Source of the DNA: Christiangramia forsetii KT0803
GTDB lineage: Bacteria; Bacteroidota; Bacteroidia; Flavobacteriales; Flavobacteriaceae
Direction: 5' to 3'
Length of the DNA: 64,000 bases
Assembly (NCBI RefSeq): GCF_000060345.1
Contig: NC_008571.1
Location: forward strand, 3,476,501 to 3,540,500
The translations under genes and the position numbers were made by a program. This document shows positions 44,633 through 52,431 of this stretch, in pieces. Numbering within the stretch: position 1 is the first letter of the stretch; each line of letters opens with the position of its first letter. The notes below the pieces were generated by a model. That model saw nothing but the letters and a program-made list of their open reading frames with translations, ran no database searches and was not told the DNA's origin.

Positions 44633-46327
44633 ATGCGCTGGACCTTAAAACCCAAACCTGACCCTATAACTGTAAATTCATTGGCAGAGAAGTTAGGAAT
44701 TGGAATTCCGGTTGCAAAACTGCTTGTTCAACGAGGCATTTCAAGCTTTAAAGAAGCTAAAAAATTCTTTCGTCCGGATCTAAAAGATCTCCATGATCCA
44801 TTTTTGATGAAGGATATGGATAAGGCGGTAGATCGTATTGAAAAAGCCATAGAAAATGAGGAAAATATCATGGTATATGGCGATTATGATGTAGATGGCA
44901 CTACAAGCGTTGCGCTTATGTCCTCATTCCTGAAATTCCGATATCCAAATGTGACCACTTATATCCCAGATCGTTATGAAGAAGGATATGGAGTTTCTTA
45001 TAAAGGAATAGATTACGCTGCAGATAATGACATCAGCCTCATTATTGCTTTGGATTGCGGAATCAAGGCTATAGAAAAAGTTGCTTATGCAAAAGAAAAA
45101 GGAATAGATTTCGTGATTTGTGACCACCACCGTCCCGGTAGTGAAATTCCGAATGCCATTGCCGTATTAGATCCAAAACGGGAAGATTGTAGTTATCCTT
45201 ATGATGAACTTTGTGGTTGTGGAGTAGGCTTTAAGCTGATTCAGGCAATCACTCAAAAGAATAATGAGCCAGAAGAAGTTTTATTGCCATATCTGGACCT
45301 GGTGGCCACCGCCATTGGTGCCGATATTGTACCTATTACGGGTGAGAATAGGATCCTGGCCTATCATGGGCTTCATGTGATCAACGTTGCTCCTCGAAAA
45401 GGAATTAAAAGTCTTCTTGGCGACCGCAAGAATGTTAGTATTACTGATGTGGTGTTTATTGTAGCGCCGCGAATTAATGCTGCGGGAAGAATGAAACATG
45501 GTCTTCATGCCGTAAACTTGTTAAGCGAGGAGGATGAAGCTATTTCAAAGAAATATGCTGAAGAAATTGAAATTTATAATACTGATAGACGAAGTGCCGA
45601 TAAAACCATTACTGAAGAAGCAAAACAACAGATCATCAACTCTAAGGAAGAAGATCGCATTACCACCGTTGTTTATGACGAGAATTGGCATAAAGGCGTT
45701 ATTGGGATTGTAGCTTCAAGACTAACAGAAACCTGGTATAGGCCGACACTGGTTTTTACCAAAAGTGGAGAAAGGCTGGCCGCTTCAGCAAGATCTGTCA
45801 AGGGATATGATGTGTATGAAGCTTTGGAAGGCTGTAAAGAACATATTGAGCAATTTGGTGGGCATAAGTATGCCGCCGGACTCACGCTTTTAGAATCTGA
45901 ATACTTAAACTTCAAAAAGAAATTTGAAGAAGTAGTTTCTGAAACTATAGACAGAAACCTTTTAACACCTGAAATTGGTATTGATGCGGAATTAGATCTA
46001 AAAGATATAACCCCTAAATTTTACCGAATTTTAAAACAATTTGCCCCTTTTGGCCCAGGGAATATGTCTCCGGTGTTTATTAGTAGGGGATTGACAGATA
46101 CTGGTTATGGGAAATGTGTGGGAGAAGATAAAACCCATTTAAAATGTCAGGTAAAACAAGAAGGTTCAAAAGCAACATTTGATGTTATTGGTTTTAACCT
46201 GGGAGAAAAATTGGACTTAATAAAAGATGGTAAAAAGTTTGATGCGGTTTATAGTCTGGATGAAAATACCTGGAATGGGAATACCAAAATTCAGTTGAAA
46301 CTAAAGGATATTAGGGAAAGTGTTTAG
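44633..46327 (+). CDS. recJ: Single-stranded-DNA-specific exonuclease RecJ
   Basis: A 564-residue 5'-3' ssDNA exonuclease. The DHH-family motifs are in order: MVYGDYDVDGTTS (motif I), LDCGIKA, CDHHRPG (DHH motif III) and DLVATAIGADIVP. The DHHA1 domain follows with GRMKHGLHAVNLL and FGGHKYAAGLTL, then an OB domain near 475-560 with FAPFGPGNMSPVF. It acts in recombination and mismatch repair. Normal length and motifs. Confidence 0.96.
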   Translation: MRWTLKPKPDPITVNSLAEKLGIGIPVAKLLVQRGISSFKEAKKFFRPDLKDLHDPFLMKDMDKAVDRIEKAIENEENIMVYGDYDVDGTTSVALMSSFLKFRYPNVTTYIPDRYEEGYGVSYKGIDYAADNDISLIIALDCGIKAIEKVAYAKEKGIDFVICDHHRPGSEIPNAIAVLDPKREDCSYPYDELCGCGVGFKLIQAITQKNNEPEEVLLPYLDLVATAIGADIVPITGENRILAYHGLHVINVAPRKGIKSLLGDRKNVSITDVVFIVAPRINAAGRMKHGLHAVNLLSEEDEAISKKYAEEIEIYNTDRRSADKTITEEAKQQIINSKEEDRITTVVYDENWHKGVIGIVASRLTETWYRPTLVFTKSGERLAASARSVKGYDVYEALEGCKEHIEQFGGHKYAAGLTLLESEYLNFKKKFEEVVSETIDRNLLTPEIGIDAELDLKDITPKFYRILKQFAPFGPGNMSPVFISRGLTDTGYGKCVGEDKTHLKCQVKQEGSKATFDVIGFNLGEKLDLIKDGKKFDAVYSLDENTWNGNTKIQLKLKDIRESV

Positions 46328-46390
46328 GATTAATCAGCACAAATTTTTGTAATTGTTATAACATTGTTTCAAATTTATAAAAATTAGAAA

Positions 46391-46528
46391 ATGGAATCGA
46401 ATGCAGAGAATAAGTTGAGGGAAGGATGGGAAGAAATGATCAAGAAGGAAATTGAAACCAGCGGTCAGCCTGAAAAATTGATTCCTGATTTTTTTGAAGA
46501 TGAAGAAACCGATGAGTGTAATGACTAA
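46391..46528 (+). CDS. 45-residue peptide like the C-terminal tail of a MazE-type antitoxin
   Basis: A short acidic frame from the ATG at 46391. The stretch REGWEEMIKKEIE...LIPDFFEDEETDE closely resembles the toxin-binding tail of AbrB/MazE-type antitoxins of Bacteroidota (REGWEEAFK...L-IPDVFEDE pattern, from memory). The N-terminal AbrB DNA-binding fold is missing; only 63 bp separate it from recJ, too little for it. It is followed by a lone YefM-type antitoxin. It may be a decayed remnant or a stand-alone peptide that still binds a toxin. Confidence 0.5.
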   Translation: MESNAENKLREGWEEMIKKEIETSGQPEKLIPDFFEDEETDECND

Positions 46529-46583
46529 ATCCTTATCAGATTTCGAGAGATACAATTAAAGTGCCTTTTTGAGTGCTTATTAT

Positions 46584-46591
46584 TAAATTTG
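46584..46591 (+). promoter_or_regulatory. -7 box (TAAATTTG) immediately upstream of the antitoxin gene
   Basis: Exact TAnnTTTG ending 4 nt before the ATG at 46596, the same geometry as rnpA and rbfA. It supports a leaderless message and active expression of the orphan antitoxin. Confidence 0.5.
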
Positions 46592-46595
46592 TAAT

Positions 46596-46838
46596 ATGAA
46601 AATCGTCAATTTTAGTAATTTTCGTTCAAACCTTAAATATTGGTTTGATAAGGTTGTGGATGATGTTAATGAATTAATTATCAAACGTAAAGGAGGAAAG
46701 GATCTTGTTTTGATATCCTTAGATGAATATAATTCATTAAAGGAAACTACTTATTTATTAAGTGGTAAAAACAGGGAAGTTTTATTGAATTCTATTAATG
46801 AATTGGAAAGAAGAAAGTCTGATAATAGCCGCCTGTAG
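46596..46838 (+). CDS. Phd/YefM family antitoxin, without a toxin partner
   Basis: An 80-residue protein with the YefM fold: MKIVNFSNFRSNLKYWFDKVVDDVNELIIKR, the RKGGKDLVLISLDEYNSLKETTYLL stretch (normally ...VVMSLDEYNSL...), and a short C-terminal tail. YefM binds DNA and neutralises a YoeB-type RNase that is usually encoded directly downstream. No toxin follows here: 28 bp later the minus-strand lpxH gene ends. So this is an orphan antitoxin, or the toxin was lost. The preceding MazE-like tail adds to the picture of a decayed toxin-antitoxin site. Confidence 0.85.
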   Translation: MKIVNFSNFRSNLKYWFDKVVDDVNELIIKRKGGKDLVLISLDEYNSLKETTYLLSGKNREVLLNSINELERRKSDNSRL

Positions 46839-46866
46839 ATATCATTATGGAAAATAGAGCTTTAAC

Positions 46867-47619
46867 TTATAATTTCTGTAAGCTTGTTATTTTCCCATCA
46901 AAAACCGCATAGGTATAATGACTTATCCAGTCGCCGGTGTTGATATATTTGGATTTTTCGTTAAGGTCTATTTCTAATGGTAAATGCCGGTGACCAAATA
47001 AAAAGTAATCGTAATGCTTTTTTTCAAGTTTTCTTCTGCAGTATTGGATTAGCCATTCCTTATCTTCTCCTAAAAACTTCTGATCTTCATCTCCCGAGAT
47101 CATTTTATTTTTTACTGAAAAGTATTGTGCGAGGGGAACACCAAGATCTGGATGCAACCACCTGTAAAGCCATTTGGAAAGCGGATTGGTAAAGACCTTT
47201 TTCATTCTTTTGTAGCCTTTATCTCCGGGCCCCAGGCCGTCACCATGGCCTACTAAAAAAGTTTTATTATTGAATTCAAATTCTTTAGGCTGATGATAAA
47301 CAGGAATATTTAATTCTGTTTTAAAATAATCGTTCATCCACAAGTCATGATTTCCCACAAAGAAATAGATAGGAATTCCGCTGTCTTTTATTTCTGCCAG
47401 TTTCCCAAGCGTTCTAACAAAACCTTTGGGAACCACATGTTTATATTCAAACCAGAAATCAAAAAGATCTCCTAATAAAAAAATAGCCGCAGCATCTTTT
47501 TTTATCTCATCCAGCCATTTCACAAATACAGCTTCCCTTCTTCGGCTTTCTTCCATAGTGGGTGCGCCAAGATGATTATCGCTTGAAAAGTATATTTTTT
47601 TGCCTGGCAGGATATTCAT
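46867..47619 (-). CDS. UDP-2,3-diacylglucosamine diphosphatase (LpxH-type)
   Basis: A 250-residue calcineurin-like phosphoesterase. The metal ligands are in YFSSDNHLGAP, LLGDLFDFWFEY, FFVGNHDLWM, VGHGDGLGPGD and FGHRHLP, the pattern of the LpxH/YbbF group that makes lipid X for lipid A. The first motif reads SDNHLG, where E. coli LpxH has SDLHL. It lies opposite the antitoxin gene and stands alone. Peripheral inner membrane enzyme by homology. Confidence 0.9.
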   Translation of the reverse strand: MNILPGKKIYFSSDNHLGAPTMEESRRREAVFVKWLDEIKKDAAAIFLLGDLFDFWFEYKHVVPKGFVRTLGKLAEIKDSGIPIYFFVGNHDLWMNDYFKTELNIPVYHQPKEFEFNNKTFLVGHGDGLGPGDKGYKRMKKVFTNPLSKWLYRWLHPDLGVPLAQYFSVKNKMISGDEDQKFLGEDKEWLIQYCRRKLEKKHYDYFLFGHRHLPLEIDLNEKSKYINTGDWISHYTYAVFDGKITSLQKL

Positions 47620-47668
47620 AAATGCTTTGTTCGGGGGTAAAGATATGGAAATATCAATATTTGCAGAA

Positions 47669-47769
47669 TGTCAACCTGAATAATATATCATCTCGACCCA
47701 AGGGAGAGATCTCTTTTGAGTCAGAATTGTGCATGAGATTTCTCATTCGCTAAGCTCGTCGAATTGACA
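47669..47769. repeat. 101-bp dispersed palindromic repeat (TGTCAA ... TTGACA)
   Basis: The ends TGTCAA and TTGACA are inverted, and GAGAGATCTC inside answers GAGATTTCTC. A further unit (GAGATTGCTTCGCTGC...CGCAATGAC) follows at about 47780-47808. These resemble the common CATTTCGACnnnnGGAGAGATCTC repeats of Flavobacteriaceae. Non-coding. Confidence 0.6.
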
Positions 47770-47818
47770 TTTGGTAAATTGAGATTGCTTCGCTGCACTC
47801 GCAATGACTCTAAAGAGC

Positions 47819-47898
47819 ATTGCGCAAGGGATAGCAGCGGTTAGCTCCCGCTTTTCGCGGGACTATGAGCGAATAGCCCGACCCGTAAGGGTTGCGCA
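47819..47898. repeat. 80-bp structured element abutting the queD stop codon
   Basis: It contains the strong hairpin TCCCGC-TTTTC-GCGGGA (47846-47862), a small hairpin ACCC-GTAA-GGGT (47881-47892) and conserved-looking words GGATAGCAGCGG and GCGAATAGCCCGACCCG. From memory, closely similar stretches occur next to many flavobacterial genes without annotation. It is G+C-rich compared with its surroundings and directly follows the queD stop, so it may also act as its terminator. Confidence 0.55.
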
Positions 47899-48351
47899 CT
47901 AAGTATTATCACTCGCATACCACTCTGCAAAAGAGGTTTCAGTTTCCTGCAATTTTAGGGAATGTAAATTAATATGTGTAGGAAGGTGTTTTTTAATCTT
48001 TTCAGCGAAATCTATTACCATATTTTCGCTCGTAGGCTGATATTCTACCAGGATCACGTCATGCCCTCGATCTTTCAATTCGTTTGCAAGTTCCACGTGA
48101 GGAGTGTTTTTATTGAAAACAGTAGCATGATCAAACTGGTCTACAATTTCAGATTTCACGATCTTTTTGAGGTCTCCGAAATCTATCACCATCCCGAATT
48201 TCACATGTTCGCTATCGGTAATAGGGGTACCAATTACCGTAACACTTAACTTATAGCTGTGACCATGCACATTGCGACATTTTCCGTCGTAGCCGTAAAG
48301 GGCGTGACCGGTTTCGAATGAAAATTGTTTGGTGATTCTAATTTTGCTCAT
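47899..48351 (-). CDS. queD: 6-carboxytetrahydropterin synthase (QueD)
   Basis: A 150-residue tunnelling-fold enzyme of the queuosine/archaeosine pathway. The zinc histidines are in ETGHALYGY and NVHGHSYKL, with catalytic Cys in GKCRNVHG; the further MVIDFGDLKKIV and FDHATVFN stretches are typical, with PTSENMVIDFAEKI near the C-terminus. It makes 6-carboxytetrahydropterin from dihydroneopterin triphosphate. Other queuosine genes are not in the window. Alternative members (pyruvoyl-tetrahydropterin synthase) have a different Cys context. Confidence 0.92.
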   Translation of the reverse strand: MSKIRITKQFSFETGHALYGYDGKCRNVHGHSYKLSVTVIGTPITDSEHVKFGMVIDFGDLKKIVKSEIVDQFDHATVFNKNTPHVELANELKDRGHDVILVEYQPTSENMVIDFAEKIKKHLPTHINLHSLKLQETETSFAEWYASDNT

Positions 48352-48425
48352 TTCAGCATGTTTTGGTGCAAAGATAAGTGATTTTTCAAGCCTTTATTTT
48401 AACAGTTTCAATTTCTTTTCTAGCC

Positions 48426-48433
48426 TATATTTG
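48426..48433 (+). promoter_or_regulatory. -7 box (TATATTTG) upstream of the 2OG-Fe(II) oxygenase gene
   Basis: Exact TAnnTTTG, 16 bp before the ATG at 48450. It shows that codons upstream of it in the same frame are not translated, which decides against a longer protein. Confidence 0.55.
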
Positions 48434-48449
48434 TCAAATAATACATGTT

Positions 48450-49103
48450 ATGTTGCAAACAGGAACAGAGCTTTTTGAACAAATGGAATTCAAAGAAAAT
48501 CCGCTATATGAGCAGATTATTCAGGATATTCTGGAAAAGAAATACAGTATTGTTGATGGTTTCTTTGATTCGGCTGAGGTTGATATTCTTAGAGCGCATT
48601 TACTTGAAAAATATGAAGAAGATAATTTCAAGAAAGCGGCGATAGGGAATAAAACCAGTGAAGTTATTGCACGTTCTATTCGTGGGGATTTTATTCTCTG
48701 GATCAATGAGGCCGATGCGGGAACAGCCGAAAAAATCTATTTTAACAAGATAAATTCTCTGGTAGATTATCTAAATCGAACCTGTTTTATGGGGATTCTA
48801 ACTAAGGAATTTCATTATGCAGTCTATCCTGAAGGAACTTTTTATAAGCGGCATCTGGATACCTTTCAGAATGACGGAAGAAGAAAACTTTCCATGGTTT
48901 GTTATCTAAACAATGAAGACTGGAAGCCGGAAAATGGCGGAGAACTAAGTATTTACACGAATGAAGGAGCTCGGGAAGAAGAAATAAAGATCTATCCTTT
49001 TCCGGGAAGAGTGGTGATCTTTGAAAGTCAGGAACTGGAACATGAGGTAAAACCTGTAAAAGTCCCACGTTTGAGTATTACAGGCTGGCTTAAAACCCGA
49101 TAA
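48450..49103 (+). CDS. 2OG-Fe(II) oxygenase family protein
   Basis: A ~217-residue prolyl-4-hydroxylase-like enzyme. The facial triad is visible: KRHLDTFQND (His, Asp), LEHEVKPV (His) and the 2-oxoglutarate Arg in PRLSITGW. An N-terminal ~50-residue helical part precedes the double-stranded beta-helix. The substrate is unknown; some members hydroxylate ribosomal or elongation factors. I chose the ATG at 48450 because the -7 box lies just upstream; an ATG at 48483 is the alternative. It is divergent from queD. Confidence 0.85.
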   Translation: MLQTGTELFEQMEFKENPLYEQIIQDILEKKYSIVDGFFDSAEVDILRAHLLEKYEEDNFKKAAIGNKTSEVIARSIRGDFILWINEADAGTAEKIYFNKINSLVDYLNRTCFMGILTKEFHYAVYPEGTFYKRHLDTFQNDGRRKLSMVCYLNNEDWKPENGGELSIYTNEGAREEEIKIYPFPGRVVIFESQELEHEVKPVKVPRLSITGWLKTR

Positions 49104-49214
49104 TTATTTTCGGAATTTCTTATAAACAAATACTCCAATAAGAACGAGGGCTAAAATTAGCCAAAATCCCATTCCGCTTAAAAAGCTTAAAAACTCCCAG
49201 GTATCCTGATCCAT
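49104..49214 (-). CDS. 36-residue single-span membrane microprotein (third of three)
   Basis: ATG at 49214 shares bases with the stop of the preceding microprotein gene (TGATG). The peptide has an acidic N-terminus (MDQDTWEFLSF), one hydrophobic helix (GMGFWLILALVLIGVFVY) and a basic end (KKFRK), an N-out, C-in anchor by the positive-inside rule. It is the last gene of the operon and ends on the base next to the stop of the convergent oxygenase gene. No family recognised. Confidence 0.6.
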   Translation of the reverse strand: MDQDTWEFLSFLSGMGFWLILALVLIGVFVYKKFRK

Positions 49215-49396
49215 CAGTTCTTATATTTTCGTGAATTTCTAACATTCCATCGATAGCGGGCAAAAAAGAACAGAGCCAGAAGCACAATAATTCCCAGCAA
49301 ATACCAGAAGTTTTCTGTTATGAACTCTTGAATAGTCCATCCCCATTCCTGTACTTCATTAGGATCTTTATCTTTTGGTAAATGTTCCTGTATCAT
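49214..49396 (-). CDS. 60-residue single-span membrane microprotein (second of three)
   Basis: It has an acidic soluble N-terminus (MIQEHLPKDKDPNEVQEWGW), one hydrophobic helix (NFWYLLGIIVLLALFFFA) and a basic end (RYRWNVRNSRKYKN). Its ATG overlaps the stop of the first microprotein gene (ATGA) and its stop overlaps the start of the third, so the three are tightly coupled. Function unknown. Confidence 0.65.
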   Translation of the reverse strand: MIQEHLPKDKDPNEVQEWGWTIQEFITENFWYLLGIIVLLALFFFARYRWNVRNSRKYKN

Positions 49397-49557
49397 GGTT
49401 TAACCTTTAAATTTTTTCTCATAACAATGGCAACGATCAATCCAATTAGTAAGCCTGCTATTAGATATATATTATCTCCTACAAAACTGCCAATATCGTA
49501 TCCGAATTGATAGGCTTTATCTCCTTGTGACTGCAAAACCAAGCTATTTAATAACAT
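49393..49557 (-). CDS. 54-residue membrane microprotein (first of three)
   Basis: ATG at 49557 lies 2 bp after the enoyl-CoA hydratase stop, and the stop overlaps the next ATG. The peptide has a polar N-terminal half (LQSQGDKAYQFGYDIGSF), one hydrophobic helix (NIYLIAGLLIGLIVAIVM) and a basic end (RKNLKVKP). Coupled spacing on both sides argues that it is a real gene despite its size. Function unknown. Confidence 0.6.
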   Translation of the reverse strand: MLLNSLVLQSQGDKAYQFGYDIGSFVGDNIYLIAGLLIGLIVAIVMRKNLKVKP

Positions 49558-49559
49558 CT

Positions 49560-50327
49560 TTACTTTTTAAATTTAGCCAACGCTTTCTTTGTAAAGTCTG
49601 AAAGTACTAATTCTCCGGAAACTGCAGCCCTTTCGTTTAAAAGTTCTGACCAATGATCAGTGTTTTTCCAAAAGATCTTCTTCATTTCTAAAAGCGCTTG
49701 TGGATTGTAAGAGGCTAATTTTTCAGTAAAAATCGATATCTCATTATCCAGATCTTTAGCAGATTCAAAGACCTTAGCATATAGCCCTTTTTCTTTCGCC
49801 CAATAGGCATTTTTCCATTCATGTGCTGCAAGGCTTAATTCAGCTAAAGCATCTACACCCATTTTTCTTTCAACAGCGGGAGCGATGACAAAAGGTCCTA
49901 TTCCTATACTTAATTCAGAAAGTTTTATAGCTGCCGCATCTGTAGCCATGGCATAGTCACAGGCGGCAACCAGACCTACGCCTCCACCAACTGTTTTTCC
50001 CTGAACACGACCCACGATGAGTTTTTTACACTTCCTCATAGCATTGATCACATTGGCAAAGCCGGAGAAAAATTGCTTTCCGGTTTCCAGATCTTCAATT
50101 TCAATCAATTCATTAAAGGAAGCGCCGGCACAAAAGGCTTTTTCTCCTTCAGATTTAAGCAGGATCACATTCACTTCCTCATTTTCTGAAAGTTGGTTGA
50201 TCTCTTTCTCCAACCTGTCTAAAAGCACTGAAGGAAAAGAATTACTTGCGGGATGGCCAAATTCTACAGTAGCGATCTTATTTTCAATATTGGTATATAA
50301 GCTTCCGTTTTCGCGGCTGGTAGTCAT
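49560..50327 (-). CDS. Enoyl-CoA hydratase/isomerase family protein
   Basis: A 255-residue crotonase-fold enzyme. The oxyanion-hole stretches are AFCAGASFNEL and RVQGKTVGGGVGLVAACDYAMA, followed by KLSELSIGIGPFVIAP where the canonical second Glu would lie. It may be a hydratase, isomerase or other crotonase; the exact reaction is open. It heads a compact operon whose next three genes encode membrane microproteins, an unusual setting. A TAACTTTG -7 box (50345-50352) lies 17 bp upstream. Confidence 0.88.
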   Translation of the reverse strand: MTTSRENGSLYTNIENKIATVEFGHPASNSFPSVLLDRLEKEINQLSENEEVNVILLKSEGEKAFCAGASFNELIEIEDLETGKQFFSGFANVINAMRKCKKLIVGRVQGKTVGGGVGLVAACDYAMATDAAAIKLSELSIGIGPFVIAPAVERKMGVDALAELSLAAHEWKNAYWAKEKGLYAKVFESAKDLDNEISIFTEKLASYNPQALLEMKKIFWKNTDHWSELLNERAAVSGELVLSDFTKKALAKFKK

Positions 50328-50390
50328 AAATAGTCAGTTTTTATCAAAGTTAAGGATATTGAAGTAAAGCGAAAGACTCCTTAACAGAAT

Positions 50391-51719
50391 CTAAACTTCC
50401 TTCTGTAGATATTTCCTTCGGAAATAAATAACCAGCGTACTACTTCTTATAAGCATCCAGACGAAAAAAGCGATCCAGATTCCGTATAATTTCAATCCGA
50501 AATAATCTGAAATAAGCAGGGCAGGTGTAAACCCCAGAAAAGTTGCTACTAAAAGTACATTTCGTAAGTATTTCGCTTCTCCGAGGCCTTTAAATATTCC
50601 GTCGAACATAAAGGCAATCGCATTGATTGGTTGCATAAGAAGAACAATCCAGAATACAGAAGAGAATAATGCCAGGACACTGGTTTCTTTATTAAATAAA
50701 AGTCCAATTTCATCATAAAACAAAGCGCAAATTCCCATTAGAATAAGGGCTATAAAAACGGCATATTTGCTAATTTTTTTGCTCAACTCCCATAGATTCT
50801 TATAATCTAATGCTCCCAAGAGTTTTCCGCCAATCGCATTTCCCGCATTCGCATACCCATCAATAAAAAAACTGAAGAAGAGCCAGATATTCATTAAGAT
50901 ACTTTGTGCAGCAATATAATTTTTACCGTAATCTGTAGCATATGCGTTAGCCAGGTAGATCGCAAAATTTAAAGCGGCGGTGCGAACAAAAAGATTTGCG
51001 GCCATAAGCAGGAGACCTTTCATTCGTGGATTAATATTAAAACTCAGTTTTAAATGAAACGGTGTCTTTTTGAAGAAAAACCATAGCGCCATAATTAACA
51101 TGGTTCCCTGGGCGGCAAGACTGGCGTATGCAGCTCCTTTAAGGTGCATTGGAGGAATTAGTCCATCCACTCCATAAACCAGCAAAAAATCCAGTGCAAC
51201 ATTTACTGCAGCTCCAGCGAGACTACACTTCATAGCCCAAAGTGTATTTTGCAATCCTCTAAACACTCCAAAGATGGCAAAAGTAACCAGCGTTAAAGGA
51301 TAGCCTAAAGCTCGAATTTGATAATAATCTTCAGAATACTGTAAAATCAGTCCGTCTGCATTGTAAGCACTGAAAATAGCTTCAGCAAAAAATGCGGTGA
51401 GGCCGTAAATAAGTAAGCTAAATAGAAAATTGAAAAAGATCGCCTGCGGAACGAGTGTTTTTACCGCATGTAGTCTATTTGCCCCCAGGTGTTGGGAAAC
51501 AATGGCTGAAATTGCTGTTTTTGTCTGGGCTACGATCCAGATGATCGCAGAGAGAAAGGAACCCACGATTCCAGCGGCAGCAAGCGCTTCAATAGAGTTC
51601 TCGTCTACATTTCCGATAACAGCGATATCGGTTAAGGAAATGAGCGGCTCGGCAATTCCTGCAATGATAGCGGGAATCGCGATCTTATTGATACTTTTAA
51701 AACTGACTGAATTATCCAA
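50391..51719 (-). CDS. MATE family efflux transporter
   Basis: A 442-residue inner-membrane exporter with 12 hydrophobic segments, in the DinF-like branch: PAIIAGIAEPLISLTDIAVIGN, GIVGSFLSAIIWIVAQTKTAISAIVSQHLGA, and later FIDGYANAGNAIGGKLLGA. It would couple drug or metabolite efflux to Na+ or H+. The start is a TTG (MDNSVSFKSIN); an in-frame stop lies just upstream and no ATG is available. Transcribed alone between the enoyl-CoA hydratase and GNAT genes. Confidence 0.93.
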   Translation of the reverse strand: MDNSVSFKSINKIAIPAIIAGIAEPLISLTDIAVIGNVDENSIEALAAAGIVGSFLSAIIWIVAQTKTAISAIVSQHLGANRLHAVKTLVPQAIFFNFLFSLLIYGLTAFFAEAIFSAYNADGLILQYSEDYYQIRALGYPLTLVTFAIFGVFRGLQNTLWAMKCSLAGAAVNVALDFLLVYGVDGLIPPMHLKGAAYASLAAQGTMLIMALWFFFKKTPFHLKLSFNINPRMKGLLLMAANLFVRTAALNFAIYLANAYATDYGKNYIAAQSILMNIWLFFSFFIDGYANAGNAIGGKLLGALDYKNLWELSKKISKYAVFIALILMGICALFYDEIGLLFNKETSVLALFSSVFWIVLLMQPINAIAFMFDGIFKGLGEAKYLRNVLLVATFLGFTPALLISDYFGLKLYGIWIAFFVWMLIRSSTLVIYFRRKYLQKEV

Positions 51720-51758
51720 GAATGCTTAAACTGAAAGGTAAATATAAAATCCCCTGAA

Positions 51759-52259
51759 TTAAATAAGCAATTCGTAACAATAAAAAGGATGTGCGCTTTG
51801 CTTCGGAAAATAGATATCACCCAGGCGCTGATATCCTCGGGTCTCGTAAAATTTTTGATTTCGCTTATTCTGACTGAAAGTATCTAGTCTTACCGATTCA
51901 AAATGATGTTTCCGAGCATAGTTTTCAGCAAAATCCATGAGTTTTTGCGCGAAACCTTGCCCCCAGAAATCTGGATGTGTTGCCAGGCGGTGTATATAGA
52001 TGTTATTATCAGTTTCGCTCAGCCATTTAATAGGAATGTATTCTTCATCCCGGACTTTGGTAATTACAATAATTCCTAAGATATTTTTATTCTTCTCCAG
52101 AACGTAAAGCTCCTCTTTCAAAATATCATTGCGAAGCTTTTCAATGGAAGGATAATGTTCGTTCCATTGAAAGATATCTTTCTTTATCATGGCCTTTGCA
52201 CAGGCTTCGGTTAGCTTTTTCACCTCTGGAAGATTCGTAATATTGGCCTTTTTGATCAT
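51759..52259 (-). CDS. GNAT family N-acetyltransferase
   Basis: A 166-residue acetyltransferase. The acetyl-CoA motif A is IYIHRLATHPDFWGQGFAQKLMDFAENYA with the Q/RxxGxG/A loop, followed by SVRLDTFSQNKRNQKFYETRGYQRLG. The acceptor is unknown. It is divergent from the tRNA-Ala gene. Length is typical. Confidence 0.9.
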   Translation of the reverse strand: MIKKANITNLPEVKKLTEACAKAMIKKDIFQWNEHYPSIEKLRNDILKEELYVLEKNKNILGIIVITKVRDEEYIPIKWLSETDNNIYIHRLATHPDFWGQGFAQKLMDFAENYARKHHFESVRLDTFSQNKRNQKFYETRGYQRLGDIYFPKQSAHPFYCYELLI

Positions 52260-52320
52260 TTTAAAGAGAAAAAATAAACATTTCTATATTTGGGAAAAAT
52301 TGTTACATTTGCCCCTAGTC

Positions 52321-52394
52321 GGGGGATTAGCTCAGTTGGCTAGAGCGTTTGGCTGGCAGCCAAAAGGTCATCGGTTCGACTCCGATATTCTCCA
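52321..52394 (+). tRNA. tRNA-Ala (anticodon GGC)
   Basis: Cloverleaf with acceptor GGGGGAT/ATTCTCC, D-arm TAGCTCAGTTGGCTAGAGC, anticodon stem TTTGG/CCAAA with loop CTGGCAG (anticodon GGC) and T-arm ATCGG-TTCGACT-CCGAT. The G3-U70 pair, the identity mark of tRNA-Ala, is present. CCA is not encoded. A terminator follows. Confidence 0.96.
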
Positions 52395-52396
52395 CA

Positions 52397-52427
52397 AAAA
52401 AACCACTGTTTCTGCAGTGGTTTTTTT
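52397..52427 (+). terminator. Bidirectional terminator between tRNA-Ala and the hydrolase gene
   Basis: Stem AAAACCACTG/CAGTGGTTTT with TTTCTG loop and T run; an A run on the other side lets it serve the convergent hydrolase gene as well. Confidence 0.88.
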
Positions 52428-52431
52428 ATTT

